From Acidobacteriota bacterium (GTDB lineage Bacteria; Acidobacteriota; Terriglobia; Terriglobales; Acidobacteriaceae): a stretch of DNA of 64,000 bases. The translations under genes and the position numbers were made by a program. Positions 1 through 13,345 of this stretch are shown here, one piece after another. The notes beneath the pieces were generated by a model, which was not told the DNA's origin, made no database searches, and saw only the letters and a list, made by a program, of their open reading frames with translations. The stretch lies in NCBI GenBank assembly GCA_021803035.1, contig JAJZME010000059.1:210105-274104 (forward strand), written 5' to 3'. The number at the start of each line of letters is the position of its first letter. The stretch's first letter is position 1.

Positions 1-1
1 T

Positions 2-88
2 GCCGCGCTCAAGGCTGAGCAGATGCGACTGCTGCATGGCTTCGCGTGGCGGCTGCATCACCGGATAACGCGGAAGGCGCGTGCGTAA
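2..88 (+). CDS. Possible C-terminal end of an upstream gene (partial)
   Basis: An open frame enters from the left edge and stops with TAA at 86-88. It gives about 28 residues ending in a basic, helical-looking tail (HHRITRKARA). Most third codon positions are G or C, as in the real genes of this window. It would converge on ppdK, and the strong hairpin at 135-168 would then separate the two genes. No family can be named from so short a piece. Confidence 0.35.
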   Translation, partial: AALKAEQMRLLHGFAWRLHHRITRKARA

Positions 89-134
89 CCGGAGGACGCG
101 GCGTGAGAGTGCTTGCCAACTCGCGTCCCAGACG

Positions 135-168
135 CAGCGAGGGCGCGGCCAAAGCCGCGCCCTCGCTG
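135..168 (-). terminator. Perfect 15-bp hairpin after ppdK
   Basis: A 15-bp perfect inverted repeat (135-149 with 154-168) closes a CAAA loop, 16 nt past the ppdK stop codon. There is no clear T-run on either side, so this may be an RNA 3'-end stabiliser or a bidirectional terminator between convergent genes rather than a textbook intrinsic terminator. Confidence 0.6.
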
Positions 169-184
169 TATAGCCGGATGCCGA

Positions 185-2929
<2,745 letters not shown>

Positions 2930-3319
2930 GAATTCACGCCTCCGTGTATTTTTTCCGCAACGGCGGTTCACATCCAAGGTAATGGAACGGAGACTCAGTG
3001 CCAACAAAAACAGTTGCGAGCAATCTGACTACGCCACACCCAAACGTGCGACCACGCCGACCGGCATTTGAAAATCGCTAGTACAAATAGCGCCTTCAGT
3101 ATACGATTGCCTGTGCATTTCATCACAGACGATCCACGTACCACAGTAGCGCCCCGAATCATAATAAGCCCCTAATGAAACATAAAAACCCCGTAATAAA
3201 GCCTGGGCCAGAAGGCATATCTGCGCACGCAGATGCGGCAAGGCATCTGTTTTGTCGCATGCGATGAGGTATTTTCAGAGAGAAAGCCGGCGCAATTCCG
3301 CGTTTAGCTTGAGGCGAAA
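2930..3319. other. Intergenic region, ppdK leader side
   Basis: This 390-bp gap separates the STAS gene from ppdK, both on the minus strand. It holds A/T-rich patches around 3155-3200 with TATTAT-like hexamers on the minus strand, which may include the ppdK promoter. No convincing -35/-10 pair, RNA gene or open frame with coding character was seen. Confidence 0.4.
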
Positions 3320-3682
3320 TCAGGCCGCGGTCAGTTCGGTGGGGAGCTCGCAGCTGGCGTACTCTTTCACATTCCGGGACACCAAAATCCGATCCAGGCC
3401 CACCAGCACCAGAATTTCCGCCACGCGCGGTGCAGGGTTGACCACGCCGAAGTGATGCCCCGTCTCACGGGCGCTTCGGTAAAGCGAGATAAGCGCGGCG
3501 ATTCCGCCTGCGTCGATGCGCTCCACGCGGGCCAGATTGAGCAAAACCGATTGGCGGCGCACCAGGGGAGTAACGCGCTCGAGCAGGCGCTCCTCGCTGC
3601 CTCGCACCAGCTCAGTAATCCCATCCGGCTCGACGGCCAGCATGGTGCCGGAAACCCGATCGTAGCTGACAACGCCCTTCAT
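3320..3682 (-). CDS. STAS-domain protein, anti-sigma-factor-antagonist-like
   Basis: A 120-aa single-domain protein. Residues 44-75 (LLNLARVERIDAGGIAALISL) give the strand-loop-helix core of STAS domains. In SpoIIAA/RsbV proteins the loop reads D-S-S-G and its second serine is phosphorylated by an anti-sigma kinase. Here the loop is D57-A-G-G, so both serines are missing and classical partner-switch phosphorylation should not be possible. AAGGAGG sits 7 nt before the ATG. The gene is divergent from queG, and no kinase, phosphatase or sigma gene is adjacent. Likely a phosphorylation-blind regulator, or part of a system encoded elsewhere. Confidence 0.8.
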   Translation of the reverse strand: MKGVVSYDRVSGTMLAVEPDGITELVRGSEERLLERVTPLVRRQSVLLNLARVERIDAGGIAALISLYRSARETGHHFGVVNPAPRVAEILVLVGLDRILVSRNVKEYASCELPTELTAA

Positions 3683-3924
3683 ACGGATACCTCCTTTGCA
3701 GACCCAGATTCCGCTTCAACATCGACTGTCATGGCCGCAGTCCTTTCTCCCTTGGGAATCAGCACGCGTAGGACCAAATCGCCTCATCGGGGAATATGCT
3801 GAAAAGAGAGCGGAAACAAGCATTTCGACGATTCCTGCCGCGTCCCCGGGGTGTGTAATTTTGATCCTGGCTTCCGCAAATGAACACTGAATCTTTATAC
3901 GAAAGGACGTAACCGGAGGTTCCC

Positions 3925-5091
3925 ATGCGCAACGCTTATGAATCAGCAGAAAACACCGCGCAGGGGGGCATCGCCCCGGGACGGGCGAGAGCGCTGGCGA
4001 TTGAATGTGGCTTTGCCGAAGCTGGCCTGATCGCGCTGCCCTATGCGGACGAGGCGCGGGATGCGGGCCGCTTCGAAGAGTGGGTGCGGGCCGGGCGCGC
4101 CGGCTCCATGCACTACCTGGAGCGCACCGCCGAAGACGGGCGGCTGGTGAGGACGCGCACCGCAGTTCCCTTTCCGTGGGCGCAATCGGCGCTGGTGTGC
4201 CTTGCCAGCTATTATCCCGGGCAGCCGCGGTCCATCGATCCGGCTCCCGAAGGCGCGGGATGGATCGGCAGCTATGCGTGCACGGGCAAGACCGACGCCA
4301 GCGGCACGCAGCGGCCCAGCGACTATCACAAGGTGCTGCTGAAGCGGCTGCGGGCTCTGGAGGCGCGGCTGCACAACGAGATGGGCGCGTTCGAGGCACG
4401 AGCCTATGTGGACACCGGGCCGGTGGTGGAACGTTCGCTGGCGGTTGCGGCCGGGCTGGGCTGGACGGGAAAGAACACGTGCCTGATTCATCCCAGGCTG
4501 GGCTCGTATGGATTCCTGGCGGTGTTGCTGACTTCGCTGCCCGTTACGGATACGAGCGCAGTGCCTGCTCTGGTGGCGGACCGGTGCGGGAGCTGCCGCC
4601 GCTGCATCGAGGCCTGCCCGACGGAGGCCCTGGTTGCGCCCTACCGGATGGACGCCACGCGCTGCATCGCGTATCTGACCATCGAGCACAAGGGACCGGT
4701 CGCGGAAGAGATGATGGACCACATCGGCCGCCTGGTCTTCGGCTGCGACATCTGCCAGGAGGTGTGCCCATGGAACTCGCCGCGGCGCACGCCGGTCCCG
4801 GCAGATACCGATCTGGCGCCGCGCGCGGAGCTGGTGAATCCGGCGCTGGAATGGCTGGCCCAGCTTGACGAAGCAGAGTTCGAGCGGCACTTCAACGGCT
4901 CGCCGGTGCGCAGAACAGGCTTCAGCGGGCTGCGCCGCAACGTGGCCATCGCCATGGGCAACTGCGGGCTGCGCCGCTTTGCACCCCAACTGGAACGGTG
5001 GACGGACGCTGCGGACGAGGGTCTGCGCGGAGCCGCCCGCTGGGCGCTCAACAAGCTGCAAGCTCGGGAAAATGCGCCGGACAAGCCTTGA
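3925..5091 (+). CDS. queG: Epoxyqueuosine reductase
   Basis: QueG reduces epoxyqueuosine to queuosine in the wobble position of GUN-anticodon tRNAs, using cobalamin and two [4Fe-4S] clusters. The 388-aa protein has YVDTGPVVERSLA (conserved Asp, general acid), a first ferredoxin-type motif with Cys221/224/227/231 (CGSCRRCIEACP) and a second with Cys274/277/281 (CDICQEVCPW). HEAT-like helices follow at the C-terminus (about 320-380). GGAGG lies 5-6 nt before the ATG. No other queuosine gene is nearby. The length is normal and all key motifs are present. Confidence 0.96.
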   Translation: MRNAYESAENTAQGGIAPGRARALAIECGFAEAGLIALPYADEARDAGRFEEWVRAGRAGSMHYLERTAEDGRLVRTRTAVPFPWAQSALVCLASYYPGQPRSIDPAPEGAGWIGSYACTGKTDASGTQRPSDYHKVLLKRLRALEARLHNEMGAFEARAYVDTGPVVERSLAVAAGLGWTGKNTCLIHPRLGSYGFLAVLLTSLPVTDTSAVPALVADRCGSCRRCIEACPTEALVAPYRMDATRCIAYLTIEHKGPVAEEMMDHIGRLVFGCDICQEVCPWNSPRRTPVPADTDLAPRAELVNPALEWLAQLDEAEFERHFNGSPVRRTGFSGLRRNVAIAMGNCGLRRFAPQLERWTDAADEGLRGAARWALNKLQARENAPDKP

Positions 5092-5134
5092 AACCGCGTG
5101 CAAGATGCGGCCGCGGCGGCCGGCGCAATGCGCA

Positions 5135-5341
5135 TCAGGAGGTGCGCACTACGGAGGCAGCGTTCAGCCCCTTGGGGCCTTGCTGGCACTCAAACTCAAC
5201 GGAATCGCCTTCATTCAGCGTTCTGTAGCCGCTGGACTGAATGGCGGAAAAATGCACAAAGACGTCTTCGCCGTTCGAGCGCTGGATAAATCCATAGCCT
5301 TTGGTCCCGTTGAACCACTTCACGATGCCTTGCTCTTTCAC
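5135..5341 (-). CDS. Cold-shock domain protein (CspA family)
   Basis: A 68-aa single cold-shock domain that binds single-stranded RNA or DNA and melts RNA structure. RNP1 (KGYGFI) and RNP2 (VFVHFSAI) are both intact. The start is GTG at 5341: AGGAG lies 7 nt upstream, and the protein then begins [15 protein letters not shown], the family norm. Reading the frame further upstream only adds low-complexity basic residues. Convergent with queG, 43 bp apart. Confidence 0.95.
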   Translation of the reverse strand: MKEQGIVKWFNGTKGYGFIQRSNGEDVFVHFSAIQSSGYRTLNEGDSVEFECQQGPKGLNAASVVRTS

Positions 5342-5926
5342 TTCGTTTCTCCTCTTCTTTCTTGCACGGCCGGGCCGCTTTGCGTTGGACCCAAAAAGAA
5401 ACGCCGGCATAGACACGCAATCACGCCTCAGATGCGCCGCGAGCCGCCGGCGCATAATTGCACGATGCGTTGCGGCGGCTCGATCGAATGCGCGGACCGC
5501 GCGCTGGCGGAACGACCAGATCTGCGATCCAGATGGTCTTCGCGCCCCTGCCGGCAGCCGGTAACCGGCCTGCCGTCCTACAGTTATGGCAGGAATGAAA
5601 AAATGATGCAAGGGGAAAATGCGGAGGGTGAACTTCAAACGGTGTGCCGGGCGGACCGCGGCAAGTTCGCCACGTAGGCGCTTTGAAGCGCGTCAAAGAG
5701 AGAAATGAAGCGCCTGAAATCGGCGACAGGCGACGAGGCGATCGATGAGACGATCAAGGATCGGCAGGCCGAAAACAGGCGCTGTGCGAGCATTTTTTAC
5801 CGCTCCCACATGGCGGCGCACGTGACGGGCAATAGGCTTATTCTTGAAGATGATATCCCCCCCGTCAGATGCGTCCGGACACAGCTTGATTGTGTAAATT
5901 TTTCGCATCTGCAGAGGGAGCGAAAC
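5342..5926. other. Divergent intergenic region, csp / yihY
   Basis: This 585-bp gap lies between two divergent genes. It gives the cold-shock gene a potentially long 5' leader, as is usual for csp genes. Near its right end it holds the nested inverted repeat described at 5866-5911. No conserved open frame was seen; in-frame extension of the YihY gene through here lacks membrane or family character. Confidence 0.5.
5866..5911 (+). promoter_or_regulatory. Nested inverted repeat upstream of the YihY gene
   Basis: CAGATGCG (5866-5873) pairs with CGCATCTG (5904-5911). Inside, ACACA (5879-5883) pairs with TGTGT (5891-5895). An extended -10-like TGTGTAAATT lies within the structure at 5891-5900, 27 nt before the GTG start. 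It could be an operator over the promoter or a leader hairpin. Confidence 0.4.
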
Positions 5927-6892
5927 GTGGACAGCGTCTCAGATTCCGGTACTATTGGCGGCGAAGCCATTCAGGCTGCCGCCGCGATGGACGTTGCTGA
6001 ACCGGATACACTCACCCGGTGGCATGGCTGGCGCAAGGCAGGCAAGGCGCTGATGGACTACCTGCTGGATAGCGAGGTACATACCTTCGCCTTCAGTGTG
6101 GCGGCCAACGCCATCATCTCGTTCATTCCCTTCATCGTGCTGCTTTACACGCTGGCGCAGTCGATTTTTCACTCGCAGGCCATGGTCGACGTGGTGAACC
6201 AGATGGTGATTTACTTTCTGCCCTCCACGGCACACCAGGCCTGGCTTACCTACAATTTGTCAGTTGTGGCGCCGCGGCACGGCGTACAGATCTTTTCGCT
6301 GGTCATGATTCTCGTCTCGTGCACCGGCATCTTTTTGCCGCTTGAGGTGGCGCTAAACAAGGCATGGGGCGTGCGCAAGAGCCGCAATTACCTGTTCAAC
6401 CAGACGGTGGCGCTGGGGCTGGCGCTGCTGATGGTGGCGCTGGGCATGGCGAGCATCTTTGTGAATGAAGGGATCCAGGGCACCGCCAACTTCCTGCTCA
6501 CGCTCCTCTTCTTCCATCACACGGACAATTCCGTCTTCAAATTTGTCTTCCGCTGGGTCAGCTACACCTGGTTGGCCGCCACCACCGGCATAGCCTGCAT
6601 TCTCTTCTTCTTTTTTATCTACTGGCTGCTGCCCAATTGCAGGGTACCGTGGCGGCCGGTTCTGCGCGCAGCCATCATTACCGGCATCGCATGGCTGACG
6701 GCGCGGATGATCTTTGTAGCTGTACTGCCGCACCTTGACCTGCGCTCCGTCTACGGGCCGTTCTTTGTCTCGGTGGGCCTGCTGTTCTGGGCTTACATCT
6801 CGGGGCTGATCCTGTTTGCGGGCGCAAAGTTCAGCGTGGCGCGGCTGGGAGACCACCCGGCAGAAAAAGCCAGCGAGGCACGGACGGTTTGA
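5927..6892 (+). CDS. YihY/UPF0761 family inner-membrane protein
   Basis: A 321-aa integral membrane protein of the family once annotated as ribonuclease BN; its true function is not established. About six hydrophobic segments are visible, beginning with FAFSVAANAIISFIPFIVLLYTL, followed by the conserved region around LPLEVALNKAWGVRKSRNY. The chosen start is GTG at 5927 because GAGGGAG lies 6 nt before it; upstream in-frame ATGs at 5705 and 5810 lack a ribosome-binding site. The C-terminal tail is short and charged. Confidence 0.85.
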   Translation: MDSVSDSGTIGGEAIQAAAAMDVAEPDTLTRWHGWRKAGKALMDYLLDSEVHTFAFSVAANAIISFIPFIVLLYTLAQSIFHSQAMVDVVNQMVIYFLPSTAHQAWLTYNLSVVAPRHGVQIFSLVMILVSCTGIFLPLEVALNKAWGVRKSRNYLFNQTVALGLALLMVALGMASIFVNEGIQGTANFLLTLLFFHHTDNSVFKFVFRWVSYTWLAATTGIACILFFFFIYWLLPNCRVPWRPVLRAAIITGIAWLTARMIFVAVLPHLDLRSVYGPFFVSVGLLFWAYISGLILFAGAKFSVARLGDHPAEKASEARTV

Positions 6893-7388
6893 GCAGCAGA
6901 GCCGAGGCTTACAGTTTCTGCAAAAAAGACGGGGGTGGGTATCGTAACAGCGTCACAAGTTTCTGTGAGAAATGGGGGGGTACCTTTCGTGTCGTTTTGT
7001 GCCGCCCGGATGCGAGCGGCCACATCGATTGCGTTGGAGATGCTCAGGGTAATGTTGCGCATGTTCTCTGATTCCCGGACGCAGAGGCGGCTGGTACGAA
7101 GTGATTGTGAGGCTTCTGCGTTGTTCTATTGATGATTATGATTGTGCATCGGAAGAGCGAAATTATATGCAAATGCGCGGAAGATTTTTTTTTGGGGGGG
7201 GGTGAGATTCTGAGTCCAAAAGTGGAACCTCGACCCCCAGCGAGCACAAATCGCTCGCCTGGGACAGCGGATACGGGGCAGGCGCTTCCGGGCCGCCAGA
7301 CCAGCAGAAGACTCAGATAGGCTTGCCCGGTTTAAGCGCTGCCTTGTATCGCGCCATGCCGGCAGACCAGCCTACAATCAAAACGAAA
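6893..7388. other. Intergenic region with G-tracts and a T9G9 junction
   Basis: About 500 bp without a convincing gene. It contains an imperfect direct repeat (TTTCTG plus A-rich stretch plus G-tract, at 6914-6939 and 6959-6980) and a T9 run directly followed by a G9 run at 7185-7202. Short open frames here show no coding character. Confidence 0.5.
7373..7378 (+). promoter_or_regulatory. -10-like hexamer close to the yggS start
   Basis: TACAAT ends 10 nt before the yggS ATG, so a transcript would have a leader of only a few nucleotides. No Shine-Dalgarno and no good -35 were seen. Confidence 0.35.
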
Positions 7389-8126
7389 ATGACAGCACTT
7401 GGTGAAAATCTGGAACGGCTGGAAGCGGCGATAGACGCCGCCTGCCGCGCCGCCGGACGAAGGCGCGCGGAGGTTGAGCTGATGGCGGTTTCGAAGACCT
7501 ATCCGGCGACGGCGGTTGCCGAAGCCGCCGGGCTGGGCCTGGCGCTGTTCGGCGAAAACCGCGTGCAGGAGTTTGCCGCCAAAGCGCCGGAACTGGCGGC
7601 GCTGCGCGGAGGGGCGCAGGTTCCGGTGCGCGTGCATCTTATCGGACATCTGCAAAGCAACAAGGCGGCGCGGGCCGCGGAGCTGTTCGACGGCGTGGAC
7701 TCCGTGGATTCGCCGCGACTGGCCGAGCGGCTGAATGAAGCGGCGGGCAAATGCGGCAAGCGGCTGCCGGTGCTGCTGGAGGTCAAGCTGAGCCCTGAGG
7801 AAACCAAGGCAGGGCTGGAACCTGAGTCGGCGGAGGCGGTGGAACTGCTGGAGCGGCTGCACAATCTGGCGCACCTGGAGATGCGCGGGCTGATGACCAT
7901 TGCGCCCTTCGGCGTGGCTGAAGAGACGACGCGGGCGTGCTTCCGCAGCCTGCGGCAACTGCGGGACCGGTGGGCGGCGGCGCATCCTCGGCTGGACTTT
8001 GACGTGCTTTCGATGGGCATGAGCGGCGATTTCGCTTTGGCCCTTGCCGAAGGCGCAACACGCATTCGCATCGGCACGGCGCTGTTCGGCGCCCGGCCAC
8101 CGCGGCGGAATGGGGAGCCGGCGTGA
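7389..8126 (+). CDS. yggS: PLP homeostasis protein, YggS/PROSC family
   Basis: A 245-aa single-domain alanine-racemase-fold protein that binds pyridoxal phosphate and buffers its supply. The PLP lysine is Lys36 in LMAVSKTYPA, and FGENRVQEF, HLIGHLQSNK and LSMGMSGDF are further family signatures. ATG 7389 is preferred because the product then begins like other family members (MTALGENLERL); upstream TTG and ATG codons are possible but unsupported. No Shine-Dalgarno is evident and a -10-like element is very close. It overlaps the next gene as TGATG, the common yggS-yggU coupling. Confidence 0.93.
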   Translation: MTALGENLERLEAAIDAACRAAGRRRAEVELMAVSKTYPATAVAEAAGLGLALFGENRVQEFAAKAPELAALRGGAQVPVRVHLIGHLQSNKAARAAELFDGVDSVDSPRLAERLNEAAGKCGKRLPVLLEVKLSPEETKAGLEPESAEAVELLERLHNLAHLEMRGLMTIAPFGVAEETTRACFRSLRQLRDRWAAAHPRLDFDVLSMGMSGDFALALAEGATRIRIGTALFGARPPRRNGEPA

Positions 8127-8428
8127 TGCTGCGCGCAACCGCGGAGGGCGTGAGCCTGGCCGTACGCGCACAGCCCGGCGCCAAGCGCACTGCGATCACC
8201 GGCATTTACGGTGAAGGCGCAACGGCGCAGTTGAAAATTGCCGTGCAAGCTCCGCCGCTGGAGGGTCGCGCCAATGAGGCGCTGATTGCGTTCCTGGCCG
8301 AGACCTTCTCGATTGCCAAAAATTCCGTGCAGCTCGGCTCCGGCGATCTGTCGCGAAGCAAGGTTTTCGTGTTGCGCGGCGTAACGCCGGCGCAGGCGAA
8401 TGCGGTGTTGGCGCGCTATTTGCCGTAG
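8126..8428 (+). CDS. DUF167/YggU family protein
   Basis: A 100-aa protein of the conserved DUF167 family, often encoded beside yggS; its biochemical role is unknown. Recognisable segments are VRAQPGAKRTAITGI, the KIAVQAPPLEGRANEALI core and SRSKVFVLRGV. The ATG at 8126 overlaps the yggS TGA (a GTG at 8123 is the only alternative). Translational coupling to yggS is likely. Confidence 0.9.
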   Translation: MLRATAEGVSLAVRAQPGAKRTAITGIYGEGATAQLKIAVQAPPLEGRANEALIAFLAETFSIAKNSVQLGSGDLSRSKVFVLRGVTPAQANAVLARYLP

Positions 8429-8469
8429 CTCTGCGCGCGCGTGATCCAGAATGAGCGATGGTCATCCCC

Positions 8470-8505
8470 CATGTTCCAAGAGTGGGATATCCACCCCGGA
8501 ACATG
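8470..8505. terminator. Compound hairpin between convergent genes
   Basis: CATGTTCC (8470-8477) pairs with GGAACATG (8498-8505), and GTGG/CCAC inside forms an inner stem around GATAT. It lies between the convergent DUF167 and HtrA genes and may end both transcripts. There is no T-run. Confidence 0.45.
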
Positions 8506-8559
8506 AGGCGTCCTTCAGAAGAACCGTTGTATCGCTTCAGCGCGCGGAGGCCGCAATGC

Positions 8560-10068
<1,509 letters not shown>

Positions 10069-10290
10069 AATTGACCTTCTTTTTCGAATTTCACGGCATG
10101 GTCACAGTTGTTAGATGCGTATTTTGAACAACATAGCAGCAAAACCGGGCTTCAGGTCGGGGGCCACTGCACACCTGCCACTTCAAGGATACGTGGCTTG
10201 GGCGACAATCGCCAGCCTGCCTGCGCGCCATGCCGGGATGGAGGCCGCCACGATCGCATTCGTTTTCCACCGGCACAAGCAGGCGCCGGG

Positions 10291-10917
10291 CTACCTTGTG
10301 GAGCGCGAGTGATTCAGATAAATGCGGAATTCCGGCCACGAAATGTAATCAACCCAAAGCGTGGGAATGACGACCGTGCGATGGTGAAGCCAGCCCAGGG
10401 CGGTGACCTCAAGATAACCGAGATGCCAGGTCCCCTGGTCCATGACAAAGCCTTCGAGGCGGCCAAAGTCGCCGTCGGTGGCGCGGATGTTGTAGCCGAT
10501 GAGGTGATGGGCGCTGCGCAAATGCGGATCTTCGCCCTCAGGCGTGGGATATTTGACGCCAGCGGGGATCGATGCCAAGCCAAATTCGGAATCGACCCAG
10601 CAGGCCATCGCGCCGAAGTACTGGCGCATGGCCAGCTCCTGCTGGCGCGACACGGGCTTTTCCGTGTCGACATCGGGGCTGTCTTCCACCTGCTCTTTGC
10701 TGAGGCGCACGCTGCAGACTTTGGTGGCCCAGTCGGGCGGCTCGAAGGTGTTCACTGGAAGGACGACATCGTGGCGGCGCAGCCACGATCCTACGTCGAG
10801 CACGACATAGCGAATCTGCCATGATTCATCGTCAAAGAGAAAATCGCGTACCCTGCCCGTCTCGCCGTCTGTAGCAAATACCGGCGATCCGATGAGTGAC
10901 CTGACATCGTAGAGCAT
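10291..10917 (-). CDS. Protein with two PRC-barrel domains
   Basis: A 208-aa soluble protein made of two PRC-barrel-like halves, about 1-75 (LIGSPVFATDGETGRVRDF) and 125-195 (IGYNIRATDGDFGRLEGFV), joined by a charged linker. PRC barrels occur in photosynthetic reaction centre H subunits, RimM and many stress proteins; the function of this free-standing type is unknown. A GGGGGA sequence precedes the ATG. It is divergent from a universal stress protein gene, so a stress role is an inference from context only. Confidence 0.82.
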   Translation of the reverse strand: MLYDVRSLIGSPVFATDGETGRVRDFLFDDESWQIRYVVLDVGSWLRRHDVVLPVNTFEPPDWATKVCSVRLSKEQVEDSPDVDTEKPVSRQQELAMRQYFGAMACWVDSEFGLASIPAGVKYPTPEGEDPHLRSAHHLIGYNIRATDGDFGRLEGFVMDQGTWHLGYLEVTALGWLHHRTVVIPTLWVDYISWPEFRIYLNHSRSTR

Positions 10918-11182
10918 CGTTCCCCCGTTCGGGTGTGTAGATAGCGTCCTTTCATAGCCGTCTGTCTATCTGTTCCCTGCGCTTTGCGGGCCAGCTCGTG
11001 CCTGAAGGGCGTCTTCATAATTTGCTTAGATGCAAAATTGAGCTTTAACTAAGATTCATCCGGTGGGTATTATAGATCGCGGTACAACTTGTTCAACGTA
11101 CAGACCGCGAAGCGGACGCCCGGCACAGCAAGGACGGATTAAGAAAAGTAAAGAGCGCGCGTTGCCCCAACGAGAGCGGCTT

Positions 11183-12055
11183 ATGGTCCCCTTCGATAAG
11201 ATTCTTTTTCCGGTTGACTTTTCCGAAGCATCGGCGGCCATGGTTCCCGATGTCGCCGCGATGGCGCGGAAGTTCAACGCCGCCGTGATCGTGCTGCATG
11301 CATTCCACATCGTCCATGAGTATCATCTGGCGCCGCGCGCGGATGCGCCCTTTGGCCCGGAGCCGGACGAAATTCCATACATTCCCGCGCTGCGCGAGTT
11401 GCGAGAGGTGCGCAAGAACCGGCTCGAGGAGTTTGCGCGCGCGCACCTTGCCGGTATCGACGCCAGGACGCTGCTCAAGGACGGCGATCCGGCGCTGGCG
11501 ATCGAGTGGGTTGCCAGGCAGGAAAAGGCCGGCCTGGTGATGATGTCGACCAAAGGCCGGGGCAGATTTCGCCGCCTGCTGATGGGATCGCTGACCGCCA
11601 AGATGCTGCACGACCTGGGATGCCCCATCTACACCAGCCCGCACGTGCCGGGCAGAAAGACGGCGCCGCCGGGCGGCATCAGAAGCATCCTGTGCGCTAC
11701 GCGGATGGAGCCGGAATCGGCGGCGGCGCTGAGGATCGCCGGCATCATGGCCCGGGTCTTCGAGGCGCGCGTGTGCCTGCTGCACGTGCATACACCGGGC
11801 GCATCGAAGGAACGGGTGCCAACCTCCGCGGCCATGCAGGAGGCTTTTGCGCGCGCGGTGGGTGACAGCGCGGTGGCCGCAGAGGCGCGGATTCTGGATG
11901 CCGGACTGCCGGAGGGCATCCGGAAGGCGGCAGTGGAAGAGGCTGCGGATCTGCTGGTGGTGGGACGCGGCCATGCGCGGGGGAACGTATCGCGTATCTG
12001 GTCACACCTCTACCGGCTCATTCGCGAGTCTCCCTGCCCGGTTTTGAGCGTGTAA
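11183..12055 (+). CDS. Universal stress protein, tandem UspA domains
   Basis: A 290-aa protein with two Usp domains. The first (about 1-150) keeps an ATP-type loop, S-T-K-G-N9-GS (STKGRGRFRRLLMGSL), with the first glycine replaced by serine. The second (about 158-290) ends LIRESPCPVLSV but its loop (GRGHARGNVSRIWSH) has lost the GS, so only the first domain is likely to bind nucleotide. ATG 11183 starts the conserved FDKILFPVDFS strand. A TATTAT hexamer at 11069-11074 could be its -10. Confidence 0.88.
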   Translation: MVPFDKILFPVDFSEASAAMVPDVAAMARKFNAAVIVLHAFHIVHEYHLAPRADAPFGPEPDEIPYIPALRELREVRKNRLEEFARAHLAGIDARTLLKDGDPALAIEWVARQEKAGLVMMSTKGRGRFRRLLMGSLTAKMLHDLGCPIYTSPHVPGRKTAPPGGIRSILCATRMEPESAAALRIAGIMARVFEARVCLLHVHTPGASKERVPTSAAMQEAFARAVGDSAVAAEARILDAGLPEGIRKAAVEEAADLLVVGRGHARGNVSRIWSHLYRLIRESPCPVLSV

Positions 12056-12155
12056 CGGGGCTGCGCCGCGGCCATCGATGCGAAAACCCCAGGGAAACGT
12101 CCGTTCAACGGATGCATCCCCGCATATCGGCCTAGAATCATGATAGTAGGTAGAT

Positions 12156-13298
12156 ATGTTACGCAAAGGTTTTCCAATCGGGCGGATCTTCGGCATCTCG
12201 ATTGATCTGGATTTTTCCTGGTTTCTGATCGTCGCCCTGCTGGCGTGGATGATGGCGGGGAGCTATTACCCGGCGAAGTTTCCGGGGTGGCCGGGCGGCG
12301 AGTACTGGATGGTCGGGATCATCTCGGCCGTTCTGCTGTTCGTGAGCGTGCTCATTCATGAACTGGCGCACTCGCTGGTGGCGATGCGCTACGGCATTCC
12401 GGTGCCGCGCATCACGCTGTTTCTGTTTGGCGGCGTGGCGCAGATTGCGACCGAGCCGCCCAGCGCGGCGGCGGAGTTCTGGATCACCATCGTGGGACCG
12501 CTCACCAGCTTCGCGCTGGCGGCCTTCTTCTGGGAGATTGAGCCGTTTTTCGCGGCGGCGCAGCCGCTCTATGCGCTGGCCGAATACCTGGCCCTGCTGA
12601 ACGCGATGCTGGCCGTCTTCAACCTGATTCCCGGGTTCCCGCTCGATGGCGGGCGGGTGTTGCGCGCCATCATTTGGCGCGTGACGCGCAACTACCATCG
12701 CGCCACAGTGGTTGCCGGCAGGTCGGGACGCTTCTTCGGCTTTCTCTTCATCTTCATGGGCATCTGGGAGGCGATTACCGGGGACATTGCCGGCGGCCTC
12801 TGGATCGCATTCATCGGCTGGTTCCTGGAAAGCGCGGCGGGAAGCCAGTTGCAGCAGGAGAGCATGAAGAATCTGCTGGGCGGGCACAGGGTGGCCGATG
12901 CCATGCAGCGCACCTTCGCCCACGCGCCGGGCTACGTCTCGCTGCAGGACCTGGTGGACCACTACGTTCTGCAGTTGAATGCGCGCACGGTGATCGTGAC
13001 AGCGGCCGACGGGACGGTGGGCGCGGTGACGCAGGCCACGCTCCGCGATACGCCGCGCCATCTGTGGCCCACAACCCCGGCGAGCCAGGTGATGACGCCG
13101 CTCAAGGACATCGACACCACACGTCCCGACGCCGTTCTCTGGTCCGCGCTGGAACAGATGGGGCGCGGCGGCGTGAACCAGCTTCCGGTGGTGGATGACA
13201 CCGGGATTGTGGGCATGCTTTCACGTGAGGATGTTCTGCGCTACATGGGCGTGCTGCAAAACTTTCAGGAGTGGAAGACGATTGGCGGCGCGCATTAG
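12156..13298 (+). CDS. Site-2-type zinc metalloprotease (M50) with CBS domains
   Basis: A 380-aa intramembrane protease of the CBS-containing M50B type. The zinc site is HELAH at 68-72 plus the third ligand Asp164 in [12 protein letters not shown]. Five to six hydrophobic segments occupy residues 10-225. Two CBS motifs follow (about 240-300 and 310-370; [17 protein letters not shown]), which usually sense adenine nucleotides and gate the protease. Substrates are unknown; family members cleave membrane-bound regulators. TAGAAT lies 17 nt before the ATG, giving a short leader. Convergent with dnaA. Confidence 0.92.
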   Translation: MLRKGFPIGRIFGISIDLDFSWFLIVALLAWMMAGSYYPAKFPGWPGGEYWMVGIISAVLLFVSVLIHELAHSLVAMRYGIPVPRITLFLFGGVAQIATEPPSAAAEFWITIVGPLTSFALAAFFWEIEPFFAAAQPLYALAEYLALLNAMLAVFNLIPGFPLDGGRVLRAIIWRVTRNYHRATVVAGRSGRFFGFLFIFMGIWEAITGDIAGGLWIAFIGWFLESAAGSQLQQESMKNLLGGHRVADAMQRTFAHAPGYVSLQDLVDHYVLQLNARTVIVTAADGTVGAVTQATLRDTPRHLWPTTPASQVMTPLKDIDTTRPDAVLWSALEQMGRGGVNQLPVVDDTGIVGMLSREDVLRYMGVLQNFQEWKTIGGAH

Positions 13299-13345
13299 GC
13301 GCCGCCTGATAAGAGCCCCAGACGTTCGACGAGCGCAGCGGGTTC

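Noticed and set aside
5705..5926. N-terminal extension of the YihY protein
   Set aside because: The extra 74 residues lack membrane or family features, and a good ribosome-binding site supports GTG 5927.
7194..7202. G9 run as a phase-variation switch of yggS
   Set aside because: It lies outside any coding frame and too far from the predicted start of transcription; an artefact or neutral run is simpler.
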